Source: Leyella lascolaii (GTDB lineage: Bacteria > Bacteroidota > Bacteroidia > Bacteroidales > Bacteroidaceae). Taken from it: a DNA stretch of 64,000 nt. Made by a program: the position numbers and the translations under genes. Location: assembly GCF_900079775.1 (NCBI RefSeq), contig NZ_LT556038.1:260678-324677 (forward strand), in the 5' to 3' direction. Numbering within the stretch: the stretch's first letter is position 1; each line of letters starts with the position of its first letter. The notes under the pieces are model-generated. The model was not told the DNA's origin. It did no database searches and worked only from the letters and a program-made list of their open reading frames with translations. Positions 19,043-28,289 of this stretch are shown here, one piece after another.

Positions 19043-20386
19043 TTAAAATTTAGGCATACCCTTCATACGTCCCATCATGCCAGCCATTTTACTCATAGAG
19101 CCACCTGTCACCATCTTCATCATCTTGCGGGTCTGGTCGAACTGCTTGATGAGACGGTTCACATCCTGGATGCTCGTGCCGCTTCCCTTAGCTATGCGCA
19201 TACGTCTGCTCTGGTTGAGAATCTCCGGATTGGTGCGCTCTTTAGGCGTCATGCTCCGTATGATAGCCTCGATGCCCTTAAAAGCGTTATTGTCTATGTC
19301 AACATCTTTCAGAGCCTTGCCCACTCCCGGAATCATCGCGGCAAGGTCCTTTATGTTTCCCATCTTCTTTATCTGTTCTATCTGACCGAGGAAGTCATTG
19401 AAGTCGAACTTGTTCTTCTGTATCTTTTTCTGCAGCCTGCGGGCTTCCTCCTCGTCGAACTGTTCCTGTGCGCGCTCCACAAGACTCACGATGTCGCCCA
19501 TGCCAAGTATGCGGTCAGCCATTCGTGAGGGGTGGAACACGTCCACGGCATCCATCTTCTCGCCCGTACCTACGAACTTTATAGGCTTCGTGACAACCGA
19601 GCGTATGGACAGCGCGGCACCTCCGCGTGTGTCGCCGTCGAGCTTGGTGAGAACCACTCCGTCGAAATCGAGACGGTCGTTGAACTCCTTCGCCGTGTTC
19701 ACGGCGTCCTGACCCGTCATTGAGTCGACCACGAACAGAGTCTCGTCCGGATTGAGTTTTTCCTTCAGATTGGATATCTCGTCCATCATCGCCTCGTCCA
19801 CTGCGAGTCGTCCGGCTGTATCCACAATCACCACATCGTTGCCTTTTGCCTTCGCCTCGGCTATGGCGTGCATGGCAATCTCCACAACATCGGTGTTGCC
19901 CGGTTCCGAATAGACAGGCACTCCCACCTGCTCGCCCACCACCTTCAGCTGTTCTACGGCAGCCGGACGGTAAACGTCGCACGCCACGAGCAGCGGTTTG
20001 CGGTGCTGTTTGTTGCTCAGCATGTTGGCGAGTTTTCCGCTGAAGGTGGTCTTACCCGAACCCTGCAGACCGCTCATGAGTATTATCGCCGGTTTGCCTG
20101 TGAGGTGCAGCTCCGCCGCCTCGCCTCCCATGAGCTCGGCAAGTTCGTCGTGCACAATCTTCACCATGAGCTGGCTGGGCTTCACAGCCGTCAGTACATT
20201 CATTCCGAGTGCCTTCTTTTTCACCTCGTCGGTGAAGCTTTTTGCCACTTTGTAGTTCACGTCGGCATCGAGCAACGCTCTTCTCACGTCCTTAAGAGTT
20301 TCGGCTACGTTTATTTCGGTTATCTTTCCTTCACCCTTGAGAATCTTGAAACTGCGTTCAAGTCTGTCGCTTAGATTTTCAAACAT
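19043..20386 (-). CDS. ffh: Signal recognition particle protein Ffh
   Basis: 447 residues with N, G and M domains. The GTPase P-loop is [15 protein letters not shown] (about residue 105), followed by [22 protein letters not shown] and [14 protein letters not shown]. The C-terminal M domain is rich in Met and Gly ([45 protein letters not shown]). It binds signal sequences and 4.5S RNA for co-translational targeting. No 4.5S RNA was recognised in the adjacent spacers. First gene of the ffh-folD-TPR-vor operon. Confidence 0.97.
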   Translation of the reverse strand: MFENLSDRLERSFKILKGEGKITEINVAETLKDVRRALLDADVNYKVAKSFTDEVKKKALGMNVLTAVKPSQLMVKIVHDELAELMGGEAAELHLTGKPAIILMSGLQGSGKTTFSGKLANMLSNKQHRKPLLVACDVYRPAAVEQLKVVGEQVGVPVYSEPGNTDVVEIAMHAIAEAKAKGNDVVIVDTAGRLAVDEAMMDEISNLKEKLNPDETLFVVDSMTGQDAVNTAKEFNDRLDFDGVVLTKLDGDTRGGAALSIRSVVTKPIKFVGTGEKMDAVDVFHPSRMADRILGMGDIVSLVERAQEQFDEEEARRLQKKIQKNKFDFNDFLGQIEQIKKMGNIKDLAAMIPGVGKALKDVDIDNNAFKGIEAIIRSMTPKERTNPEILNQSRRMRIAKGSGTSIQDVNRLIKQFDQTRKMMKMVTGGSMSKMAGMMGRMKGMPKF

Positions 20387-20478
20387 ATTTGTTCCGGTGT
20401 TGTTATTTTTTCATTGATGTTTATCAGCCTGTCAATCCCCGCCGCTCCAAAAAGCCCGGAAAGTGACACGGCTGATTA

Positions 20479-20510
20479 CAAAATTAAGTAATTATAATGA
20501 AAAAGACCAA
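20479..20510 (-). promoter_or_regulatory. Promoter of the ffh operon
   Basis: Minus strand: TTG, 21 bp, TAATTTTG, about 90 bp before the ffh ATG. Fits the Bacteroidetes consensus. Confidence 0.65.
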
Positions 20511-20657
20511 CTAAAACAGGGTATTTAAAATATTTTAAAACACTGCCGGTGAAATTGCGCACACATGTGCTTGCGGTGTGCATAAAAAAGCCGTCAACTC
20601 ACTGCAATACACCGTTTTGACCGCCGGACTACCGCCGTCACGGGAATGCGGTGACGC

Positions 20658-21605
20658 TCACGGTCCGGAACTGAATCTCACCACCAGAGGCAGATGGTCG
20701 CTGTAGCCGTCGAGCCACCGCGGTCCGAGATAGTTGCGGCGCGGCTTCACACCACCGTAACGTCCGTCCTCCTCTATCAGAAACGCCGCGTCCTCCACCC
20801 TGCAACCGGCAAACCGCCGTGCGAGCGTGCCGCTCACGAGCACATGATCAAGACTGCCCCAGCCTCCATGATAGCGGTAGGTGCCTTCCGCTCCGTTGCG
20901 TCCCACAGCACCGTCGGACACGTCTGTGAACCCTGCCCCGCACACTGTCGCCACACATCCCTTACCCGCATACTCGTTGAAGTCGCCCGCAACAATGACG
21001 GGCGCGTCCGGAGACAGAAGGCGCACAGAGTCAGCCAACGCCACGACAGAACGCGCCACAAGATTCCGGTAGCGGTCGGTCACACGCACACCCGACCTCC
21101 GGCTCGGCATGTGAGTCACAATAACGTGGAGCGTATCGCCGTCTGCCGTCATTCCGCAGACATAGAGCAGGTCGCGCGTAGGGCGCATGCCGTCTGGCGG
21201 AGAAATCCTTACGGTGCGGTGGTTTATCATCGCGAACGAGAAGGGAGAGTACATCAGAGCCACGTCTATGCCACGCTCGTCGGGCGAGTCGGTCATGACA
21301 TACTCGTAGCGTGCGCTTCGCAGGAGCGAGCGTCGGGTCAGATCGCGCATCACAGTGTCGTTCTCCACCTCGCACAGAGCCACCATGTCGGGCAGCTGCC
21401 ACCCGTCCTGTCCGTCGCCACACGCAAGCACAGCCTGCCCGATGTGGTTGAGCTTGCGCCAGTAGCGTGTGCGTGTCCAGCGGTAAGAGCCGTCGGGCAG
21501 AAACTCGGTATCATTCTTCAGGGAGTCGTGATTGCAGTCGAACAGATTCTCGCAATTAAGCTCGACAAATGTGAAAAAGGTAGAAAAGAGCAGCAGTAAC
21601 GACAT
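20658..21605 (-). CDS. Endonuclease/exonuclease/phosphatase family protein
   Basis: 315 residues with a short hydrophobic N-terminus (MSLLLLFSTFFTF) that may be a signal peptide or anchor. The fold signatures are VELNCENLFD (metal-binding Asn/Glu), PDMVALCEVEND, DERGIDVALMY, VIVTHMPSRRSG, VIVAGDFNEYAG and the C-terminal YSDHLPLVVRF with the catalytic Asp-His. This superfamily includes Mg-dependent nucleases and lipid phosphatases; substrate is not evident. The upstream DNA is an 88-bp tandem array in which several units carry a promoter directed at this gene. Confidence 0.88.
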   Translation of the reverse strand: MSLLLLFSTFFTFVELNCENLFDCNHDSLKNDTEFLPDGSYRWTRTRYWRKLNHIGQAVLACGDGQDGWQLPDMVALCEVENDTVMRDLTRRSLLRSARYEYVMTDSPDERGIDVALMYSPFSFAMINHRTVRISPPDGMRPTRDLLYVCGMTADGDTLHVIVTHMPSRRSGVRVTDRYRNLVARSVVALADSVRLLSPDAPVIVAGDFNEYAGKGCVATVCGAGFTDVSDGAVGRNGAEGTYRYHGGWGSLDHVLVSGTLARRFAGCRVEDAAFLIEEDGRYGGVKPRRNYLGPRWLDGYSDHLPLVVRFSSGP

Positions 21606-21699
21606 AGTGTGATCATTCAGGTTTTATTTTGATGCTTGCGACCGCAGCGGAATGCGTTTGCCGCACGGCTCCGCGAGTCACCGCAACAGTGTTTTTAAT

Positions 21700-22068
21700 T
21701 TTGCAGATATAGTGAGAGGCGAGAGCAGCAGCAATACGGGAAAACATCGTTTTACCGGAATTGATGATGCCGAGCCGAATCCTATATTATGCAAATATAG
21801 TGAGAGGCGAGAGCAACGACAAAGAGGGAAAAACTTGTTTTTACATCTTTGGCACTGCCGAGCCGAATCCTACATTATGCAAATATAGTGAGAGGCGAGA
21901 GCAACGACAAAGAAGGAAAAACAAGTTTTTACGTCTTTGGCACTGCCGAGCCGAATCCTACATTATGCAAATGTAGTGAGAGGCGAGAGCAACGACAAAG
22001 AGGGAAAAACTTGTTTTTACATCTTTGGCACTGCCGAGCCGAATCCTACATTATGCAAATGTAGTAAA
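21700..22068 (-). repeat. Promoter-bearing 88-bp tandem array, upstream of the endonuclease-like gene
   Basis: The motif AGTGAGAGGCGAGAGCA recurs at 21711, 21799, 21887 and 21975, and a truncated copy begins at 22063: exactly 88 bp apart each time. On the minus strand units 2-4 read TTTG, 20 bp, TATATTTG (TACATTTG in the fourth), a full Bacteroidetes promoter pointing at the endonuclease-like gene; the first unit has TATATCTG. Each unit is also an imperfect inverted repeat centred on AAAAACTTGTTTTT, so it could fold into a long hairpin. Relatives lie near 33.6 and 57.6 kb. Confidence 0.88.
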
Positions 22069-22136
22069 AATAACTCTTCACTACCCTTTCCCCGCCCTGT
22101 TTTTTTTATAAAAATAATGATGGCGTCAGCCCTGTA

Positions 22137-22311
22137 GAGACGCAAAATCTTGCGTCTCCCGATTAAAAAACATGGCTATATCAGGCATATATTCACATCA
22201 GTTCATTGCGCACACTTGCGTCTCCCGATTAAAAAACGCGGCTATGTCAGGCATATGTTCACATCTGTTCATTGCGCATACTTGCCCGTGAGACGCAAAA
22301 TTTTGCGTCTC
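22137..22311. repeat. 66-bp repeat bounded by two copies of the GAGACGC palindrome
   Basis: Palindromes of the 8.7-kb family lie at 22137-22158 and 22290-22311. Between them CTTGCGTCTCCCGATTAAAA starts at 22149 and 22215, and a third, diverging start (CTTGCCCGTG) is at 22281: a period of 66 bp. The unit continues with GGCTATATCAGGCATAT and TTCACATC.GTTCATTGCGCA. No gene overlaps it. Confidence 0.85.
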
Positions 22312-22318
22312 TACTTTG

Positions 22319-22569
22319 GATAGTCCACGTATAATGCCACATTGTTTTCATGTATAGGACAGTGTCGGTGAGTGTAATGGGAACCCGCATACAGATTGTC
22401 CGGCAAATCCTTTATTAAAAAACATTCTTCCGGAAAAAAACCGCAGGCGTACCGCACACACATCCTTCGGAACAACAGTATGTACACATCATCATATAAC
22501 ACCGCCACCGTTTCCGCCATACTATCCCGATTCTGATAAACAACATAACAGACATTACACTCCCACAAA
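22319..22569. other. Non-coding spacer
   Basis: Lies between the 66-bp repeat and the hsp20 terminator. No ORF with family resemblance or other signal was seen. Confidence 0.4.
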
Positions 22570-22608
22570 ACAAAAAAGGCGGCGCCCGCAACGTATGCGG
22601 ACACCGCC
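22570..22608 (-). terminator. Intrinsic terminator of hsp20
   Basis: Minus strand GGCGGTGTCCGC, 7-nt loop, GCGGGCGCCGCC: a 12-bp stem with two G-U pairs followed by TTTTTTG. Confidence 0.9.
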
Positions 22609-22634
22609 CTAAGCCTTATACGACAGCCGTAAGA

Positions 22635-23072
22635 TTACTCAATCTCTATCCTGCGACCCTCGTTCTTCTTCTCACAGCCCTCAGTCTTGGGCAGGCATAC
22701 CGTCAGAACACCGTCATTGACGTTAGCCGTGATGTGCTCCTTGTCGACATTCTCGGGCAATGTGAACGACTGTTTGAACTGAGAATAAGAAAACTCGCGA
22801 TGCAGATATTTCCTGTTCTTAGCATCCTTATCGTTTTTCTCCGTCTTCTTCTCCATGCCGACCACAAGCTCGTTGTCCTCGCTCAGATGCACATCGAAGT
22901 CATCCTTAGTCATTCCCGGAGCGGCTACCTCAATCTTGTAATCCTTCTCCTCCTCCACGATGTTTACCGATGGAGCTGTTGTGCTCGCCCTGAACAACCG
23001 GTCGTTGGAAAAGAAATCGTTAAACAAATCGGGAAACCAACTCTGTTCTGAAAATCTTCTGATAGGCATCAT
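22635..23072 (-). CDS. Hsp20/alpha-crystallin family small heat-shock protein
   Basis: 145 residues, usual family length. The alpha-crystallin domain spans about 35-135 with VNIVEEEKDYKIEVAAPGMT, DDFDVHLSEDNELVVGMEKK, the FSYSQFKQSFTLPENVD strand and the GVLTVCLPK motif (A-x-x-x-n-GvL). It is an ATP-independent holdase chaperone in the cytoplasm. An AGGAGG Shine-Dalgarno sequence stands 7 bp before the ATG, strong for a Bacteroidetes gene. Two adjacent ATGs (23072 and 23069) are possible starts. Monocistronic, with its own terminator. Confidence 0.95.
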   Translation of the reverse strand: MMPIRRFSEQSWFPDLFNDFFSNDRLFRASTTAPSVNIVEEEKDYKIEVAAPGMTKDDFDVHLSEDNELVVGMEKKTEKNDKDAKNRKYLHREFSYSQFKQSFTLPENVDKEHITANVNDGVLTVCLPKTEGCEKKNEGRRIEIE

Positions 23073-23349
23073 AACTAATCCTCCTGTTTTTATTTTTATG
23101 TTACACTATGCTTTGCCTGCGTCCTCCGTCGTCCTGACTTCAGACGTTCAACCTACTATATGCAACAAGCGTGCCCGCATGACACAGTGTCAGCCGTCGC
23201 GGCGGAGTTTTTAACACTCGCGAAAACATCGTTAAACATTGCGCCGGAGTATTTTAAACATACGAAAACTTTTTTCAACTTACGGGGCAGTGGTGACGTG
23301 ACAACGGTATGACATATTGTCACGCGAGAGACGCGGACAACCGTGAGAA
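23073..23349. other. Non-coding region upstream of hsp20
   Basis: Contains the hsp20 leader with its strong Shine-Dalgarno sequence and presumably the hsp20 promoter, which I could not place. A GC-rich inverted repeat around 23190-23215 is followed by a T-run on the plus strand. Confidence 0.4.
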
Positions 23350-23776
23350 TGCATAAAAATGCAGTTGTGGAAGTAAAAAATCTTTACAAAAGAAAATCGG
23401 AAAAGAGAATGCGGAGAAAACGTATTATTGGTATGAAACCGAAGGAAAATGGCAGCAAGCGCACAGCTCCGCCATGCCGGGGATGCGGAAGAGGCCTTAT
23501 TGTAACACGAAAAAGGCACTCCGGCGGTGTGAAACGCACCTTACGGCTGCACGGAAGAGGCTTTTCGGACATACGAAACAGGCTTTTCCGCACGGTGGAA
23601 ACACGAGGCTTGCAATACAAAAAGACGTATACCACTGTATATCAAAGAGTTGTAAAAACGCTCAAAACTCGCGTATTTGCGCACAGGAACACTCACGCTG
23701 GAAAATAAGACGGCTATGGCGGGTTGACGGCAAAGGAGGAATGAATAAATATGCGGAGCAATGTATATTTATGCGG
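23350..23776 (+). repeat. Modular 22-bp-period element, copy 2
   Basis: Opens with the palindrome TGCATAAAAATGCA (23350-23363) then GTTGTGG; the leader TTTACAAAAGAAAATCGG follows, then AGAGAATGCGG. Units in strict 22-bp phase begin at 23486, 23508, 23530, 23552, 23574, 23596 and 23618, for example CGGAAGAGGCTTTTC and CGAAACAGGCTTTTCC. The trailer CTCGCGTATTTGCGCACAGG ends near 23687. Two ARG-box-like sites (TGAATAAATATGC at 23742, TGTATATTTATGC at 23762) close the element. It lies just downstream of the histidine kinase gene, on the opposite strand. Confidence 0.78.
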
Positions 23777-23830
23777 AAAGCCATGCAGGCAGGATGAGGA
23801 GCTGTATACGGCACACGGAACACCCCGTGC

Positions 23831-26299
23831 TCACTCTACGGAACGCAGGAGAGCCTCCACCTCGAGACGTATCTCAGCCATGCCGTCGGCAACATACGTG
23901 CAGCGTGCGGCGAATTCCTGGTCGGAGAGAGAGGCAGAGCCTGACGACGACAGACCGCCGAGCGCACCGGTGATGGCGGCATTTATCATTGTGAGCACGG
24001 GCAGTGCCTTGTGCGACACGCGTGCCGCCTCGGCACGGTCGGATTCCTCAGCCGCCTTGCGCAGAGCCTTTTCTTGGGCTGAGAGTTCTGAGGCGAAGGT
24101 GGTGAGAATCTCGCGTTCAGCCCCGGCGTCGCCTGCCGCGAATGCCGTGAGGGGAGCGAAACGTCCCGCGTCACCGCTCTGCGCGGCATCTGGCGCGTCA
24201 GCCTTTCGTCCCGAGACCGACATTATGACTCCTGCGAGAGTGTCCATGTCGAACGGCTTGAACAGGCATCCGTCGAAGCCAGCCTCCTCGAGCAGCGGGC
24301 GCACACTGCGGTCGTGGGCGGTCATAGCCACCACCGCCATGCCGCCGCGGTCGATGGAACGGATGAAGTCGGCGCCGTTCATCTCGGGCATCTCAATGTC
24401 GGTTATCAGAATGTCATACGCAGACGAGGCGAGCATACGGCGCGCCTCATCTATGCGGCGGCACACGGTGAGACGCCATTTTCCGCCGGAAAGGCGCGAG
24501 AGCATCTCCGTGAGAAGCTGCAACTGAAGCTTGTCGTCGTCCACGATGATGATGTCAAGACTGCCGCACGGAGGCATGGCAGGCTTGTCTGCGGCGGCAT
24601 TCCGCTCCGGCTCACCGTCTGATGCGTGAGACACGTCCACCGGAAGAGTGACCGTGAATGTGGTGCCCTGTCCCTTGACCGACCTTAAAGAGACATTTCC
24701 TCCGAGCAGAGTGACGAGCTCGCGCGTGATGGACAGTCCCAGTCCGACGCCCTCTATGCCCTGCGCCCCGTCCAGACGGGTGAAGGCGTCGAACACACGC
24801 CGGCTCTCCTCCGGGGTCATCCCCTGCCCTGTGTCAGACACCTTGAGCAGCAGACGTCCGCCGCCCACTTCCGCCGTGACACGCACCTCACCCGTAAAGG
24901 TGTACTTAATGGCATTGCTGAGCAGATTGTCCAGAATCTGGCGTATGCGGAAAGCATCGCCCAGACACACGGCTGTGCCGCAGCCCGACGTGGCGCACAC
25001 GAGTCTCAGTCCCTTCTCCGCAGCCTGCGGACGCATCTCCTCCACGCATCCTGAGACGAGCCGCGACGGACGGAAACTGATGTTTTTCACCTCCACGCGC
25101 CCTTTCTCCAGCTGATGATAGTCGAGCAGTGCGCCGACAAGACGCAGCAGATGAGAGGCAGAGCTACGTATGTTCTTCAGATAGAGCGCAGGCTTTCCGC
25201 CATCCACATATTCTTCCAGAAGACCTATGAATCCGGAGATGGACGCGGCGGGAGCCTTTATGTCGTGCGTGATGGTGAGCAGCAGACGCTCCCGTTGCCG
25301 CATGAGCTGTTCGCTGCGGTTCTTCGCCCTCTCCAGGTTAAGGCTGTACTCTCTGTCGCGGCGCACGTCGCGGCGTATGTTGAAGAGCAGCACCACGGCG
25401 GAGAGCAGCACCACGGCAGAGAGCAGTATTATCTTGTTGAGCACAGCCCGCCGCCCTGCCACGTCGTTGTCGAAGGAAGCCTGCACCGACAGATAGGCGT
25501 CGGTGCGTATGTCTTTCAGCAGCTGGTCTATGCGCCTCGCGAGCTGCATGCCCACCGCCTGCATGTCCTTCTCGCTGCGGTCAAGGTATGCCATGCGCTC
25601 GATGTGGTCCTCCGTCTCGGCTTTCTTTATCTCTGCGAGCACTCCAGCCACGGTGTCGCCTATGTTGACACTGCGTGTCAGGCTGTCGGCAACGAGCGTT
25701 CCGCTGTCCGAACGCACGCTCACCGTGTCGTTGCGCGACTTCCGGAAGGCGTCGGCAAGGCGTCCGAAGAAGTTCTTCCTTGTCTTCACCACCTCATACA
25801 CCGTCTCGCGTCTCTCCCTCACTCCGGTGCCTTCGGGATGGATGATGAGCGAGTCTCTGCCCGAATGCAGGTCGTGCAGCTTGCTGTCGAGATGTGAGCC
25901 GCCCTTTCCGCGCGACATCATGCCCATCATGACGCGCGTGTTCTCGCGCTTGCGCTCGAGCAGTCTGACAAGCTCGTCGGTCTTTACGCCGAGCAGGGAG
26001 TCGCCCGCAAGCGTCTTGAGAGAGTCGGCTATGTGCTGCGTGAGCGTCACCGAACGGTCGAACTCCTGCCAGCTTCCGTCCATGCCGAAGTATACGGCAC
26101 TCTCGTTATTGTTCATTTCGAGAAAGCTGTAGACAAGACTGTCGGCTACGCTGCGTCTTTGCATGAGTACGCGCTCGGCTGCGTTCGTGGTGGCATACGT
26201 GCGTGTGTTGTCATAGACAAGCCATGCCGACACACCCAGAATGGACACTACGAACACATATCCCAAGGCAACCTTTATCGGTACGCTTATTCTTACCAT
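23831..26299 (-). CDS. Hybrid sensor histidine kinase/response regulator with Hpt domain
   Basis: 822 residues. A first membrane helix (about 8-28) and a second (about 283-303, LLSAVVLLSAVVLLF) enclose a helical periplasmic sensor region. HisKA follows with the phospho-acceptor in LLTITHDIKAPAASISGFIG (His near 345); the ATPase domain has NLLSNAIKYTF and DTGQGMTPEESRRVFDAF, then GLGLSI. A receiver domain starts near 580 (IIIVDDDKLQLQLL; Asp near 631 in LITDIEMPEMNG). The C-terminal Hpt domain has RVSHKALPVLTMI (His near 763). A complete four-step phosphorelay protein. The likely output is the sigma-54-type regulator two genes upstream. Signal unknown. Confidence 0.92.
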   Translation of the reverse strand: MVRISVPIKVALGYVFVVSILGVSAWLVYDNTRTYATTNAAERVLMQRRSVADSLVYSFLEMNNNESAVYFGMDGSWQEFDRSVTLTQHIADSLKTLAGDSLLGVKTDELVRLLERKRENTRVMMGMMSRGKGGSHLDSKLHDLHSGRDSLIIHPEGTGVRERRETVYEVVKTRKNFFGRLADAFRKSRNDTVSVRSDSGTLVADSLTRSVNIGDTVAGVLAEIKKAETEDHIERMAYLDRSEKDMQAVGMQLARRIDQLLKDIRTDAYLSVQASFDNDVAGRRAVLNKIILLSAVVLLSAVVLLFNIRRDVRRDREYSLNLERAKNRSEQLMRQRERLLLTITHDIKAPAASISGFIGLLEEYVDGGKPALYLKNIRSSASHLLRLVGALLDYHQLEKGRVEVKNISFRPSRLVSGCVEEMRPQAAEKGLRLVCATSGCGTAVCLGDAFRIRQILDNLLSNAIKYTFTGEVRVTAEVGGGRLLLKVSDTGQGMTPEESRRVFDAFTRLDGAQGIEGVGLGLSITRELVTLLGGNVSLRSVKGQGTTFTVTLPVDVSHASDGEPERNAAADKPAMPPCGSLDIIIVDDDKLQLQLLTEMLSRLSGGKWRLTVCRRIDEARRMLASSAYDILITDIEMPEMNGADFIRSIDRGGMAVVAMTAHDRSVRPLLEEAGFDGCLFKPFDMDTLAGVIMSVSGRKADAPDAAQSGDAGRFAPLTAFAAGDAGAEREILTTFASELSAQEKALRKAAEESDRAEAARVSHKALPVLTMINAAITGALGGLSSSGSASLSDQEFAARCTYVADGMAEIRLEVEALLRSVE

Positions 26300-26327
26300 C
26301 AGGTATATGCTTCGTTGTTTACAGCTG

Positions 26328-26335
26328 CAAAAATA
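26328..26335 (-). promoter_or_regulatory. Candidate -7 box of the hybrid kinase gene
   Basis: TATTTTTG on the minus strand, 28 bp before the ATG; the -33 position reads TTTC rather than TTTG. Confidence 0.45.
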
Positions 26336-26531
26336 ACAATATAATGAAAAATGCGGAAAACCGCATCATTAAAAAAAGACAACGCTGACAAAGAAAAGAC
26401 CGGAGGAATGCGCGGAAAACAAAAGTTCCGGCAACCCTCAATGCGGGCAACCGGAACAGGGTTCTGCTAATGCTTTCTCAAAACCTCCATGTCAGAAAAA
26501 TGTTTTCTATATAGCTGATGCTCCGTCGGGC

Positions 26532-26738
26532 TTATCGCAGGACGATGGCAGCAGGAGCTGTCTGTGCAGTGCTGTCGCTTACGCTGCTGCTGTCGGCAGG
26601 AACAACCGGAGTGGCTACACTGTCAGGCGTGTCCTGAAGGGAAACAGGAACCTGTGCCGAAGAACCGTAACCTGCGAATGCGTTGCTTACCGAAACCATC
26701 ATTGTTGCCGCAAGGGCTGCAAAAAATAACTTTCTCAT
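26532..26738 (-). CDS. Small secreted protein, Ala/Ser/Val/Pro-rich
   Basis: 68 residues from the ATG at 26738 (MRKLFFAALAATMMVSVSNAFAG). The frame stays open to 26915 but the upstream part has no conserved look. A clear signal peptide is followed by a low-complexity tail rich in Pro, Val, Ser, Asp and Thr that ends AAIVLR. No Cys, no lipobox. It lies between the sigma-54-type regulator and the hybrid kinase on the same strand, so it may be a target or accessory of that pair. No family recognised. Confidence 0.6.
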   Translation of the reverse strand: MRKLFFAALAATMMVSVSNAFAGYGSSAQVPVSLQDTPDSVATPVVPADSSSVSDSTAQTAPAAIVLR

Positions 26739-26933
26739 AATCTTATTGTTTTTAAATTTATAACTGTTGTTCTCGTTTATCCGCAAAATAATAGTACAAC
26801 GTGTGTGCCAGAACATGCCATACAGACTTATCATACTGATAATGAGGTCAGTACGAAAAATATTGATTAAAAACAAAAATGGGGAAAGTGTGGAGACGGT
26901 GTGGAATTTTTCCACAGATAATTGTGGAACGGT

Positions 26934-28277
26934 CTACAACGGGAGACCGTATTTCTGCATTTTGTTATATAGGGTCTTGCGGTCGATGGCAAGCAGACGC
27001 GCCGTCTTGCTCTTGTTTCCTCCCGTGGCACGAAGGGCTGCCTTGATGCGCTGAAGCTCGTCGTTCTCGTCGTGCAACGCCATGTTTCCCTCACTCACCG
27101 GACCGAGCGCGCGCGACAGTTCGTCGACACCTATATATTCTCCGCGCGTGAGCAGCGTGGCACGCTTCACCACATTGTTGAGCTCGCGCAGGTTTCCGGG
27201 CCAGTCGTAGCGCGCCAACATCTCCGAGGCTTTGTCGTCGAAGCCGAGCACATTGCGCCCAAGCTCCTCGTCAGCCTGCTTCACAAAGAGGTCGGCAAAG
27301 AGGAAAAGGTCGTTTCCGCGCTCCTTCAGCTCAGGCATGCGGATGGTGAACTCGCTTATGCGATGGTAGAGATCCTCACGGAATCCGCCGTCGGCGACAC
27401 GCCCGGCAAGGTTCTCGTTGGTGGCGCATATGAGCCGTATGTCCACCTCTATCTCCTTTGTCGAGCCGAGAGGACGCACGCGCCGCTCCTGAAGGGCGCG
27501 CAACAGCTGCACCTGAACGTCGTAGGCAAGATTGCCGACCTCATCGAGAAAAAGCGTGCCTCCGTCAGCCTCCTCGAACGCTCCCTTCTTGTCGGTCACG
27601 GCACCCGTATATGCTCCCTTCACATGTCCGAAGAACTCAGACGCCGCAACGTCCTTGGGTATGGCTCCGCAGTCTATGGCAAGAAACCTCTTGCCGGCTC
27701 TGCGGCTGAGCTCGTGTATGCGTCTGGCGGCATATTCCTTGCCCGTGCCGCTCGCTCCGAGAATGAGTACGGACATGGGAGTGGGCGCGACGAGCGAGAT
27801 GTATTCGTAAAGCTGTCGCGAAGCGCGGTCGTTTCCTTCTATGTGGCGCGGCACCGTCTGCGACGCCTTACGGGCAGGCGTGTCCTCAGCCACAGGCTTG
27901 GCTGCGGGATGACTCATTGAGAGCGCGTCGTTGATTTTCTGAAGAAGGATGTCGGGCTGAGGCGGTTTGGCAATATAGTCGGCAGCCCCCGACTTCATGG
28001 CAAGCACGGCATTCTGCACCTCGGCATAGCTCGTCATGACGATGAACGGCGTGTCCATGCCGTTATGGCGCATCCACTCGAGCAGCACAAGACCGTCGTG
28101 GTCGGGCAGACGGAGGTCGGACAGGATAAGGTCGAACGTTCCGGCGGAGTCCTGGAGCCTCGACTTTGCCGCCGCCACCGAGCTTACCTTCTCCGCATCA
28201 AAACCTTTTCTGCGAAGCCATGAGCCGATCATCGTGGCAAATGTTATGTCGTCTTCCACAATAAGAATGCTTGCCAT
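26934..28277 (-). CDS. Sigma-54-dependent response regulator (NtrC family)
   Basis: 447 residues. Receiver domain 1-120 with the phospho-acceptor Asp near 54 (LILSDLRLPDHDG). AAA+ domain about 145-375 with Walker A GASGTGKE, the sigma-54 contact loop GAYTGA (the commoner form is GAFTGA), and GGTLFLDEVGNL as Walker B. A Fis-type helix-turn-helix ends the protein (GGNKSKTARLLAIDRKTLYN). It starts 12 bp after the tyrA stop, so it may be cotranscribed with the Phe/Tyr operon. Probable partner of the hybrid kinase. Confidence 0.94.
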   Translation of the reverse strand: MASILIVEDDITFATMIGSWLRRKGFDAEKVSSVAAAKSRLQDSAGTFDLILSDLRLPDHDGLVLLEWMRHNGMDTPFIVMTSYAEVQNAVLAMKSGAADYIAKPPQPDILLQKINDALSMSHPAAKPVAEDTPARKASQTVPRHIEGNDRASRQLYEYISLVAPTPMSVLILGASGTGKEYAARRIHELSRRAGKRFLAIDCGAIPKDVAASEFFGHVKGAYTGAVTDKKGAFEEADGGTLFLDEVGNLAYDVQVQLLRALQERRVRPLGSTKEIEVDIRLICATNENLAGRVADGGFREDLYHRISEFTIRMPELKERGNDLFLFADLFVKQADEELGRNVLGFDDKASEMLARYDWPGNLRELNNVVKRATLLTRGEYIGVDELSRALGPVSEGNMALHDENDELQRIKAALRATGGNKSKTARLLAIDRKTLYNKMQKYGLPL

Positions 28278-28289
28278 GCACTGTGTATG

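Noticed and set aside
21652..22137. Overlapping open frames with RILHYANIVRGES-type repeats
   Set aside because: The frames come from the 88-bp array; since 88 is not divisible by three, the same peptide appears in successive frames. This is repeat DNA, not a protein.
23343..23797. Open frames of 107-121 codons inside modular element copy 2
   Set aside because: They follow the 22-bp repeat pattern and are not conserved with the frames in the other three copies.
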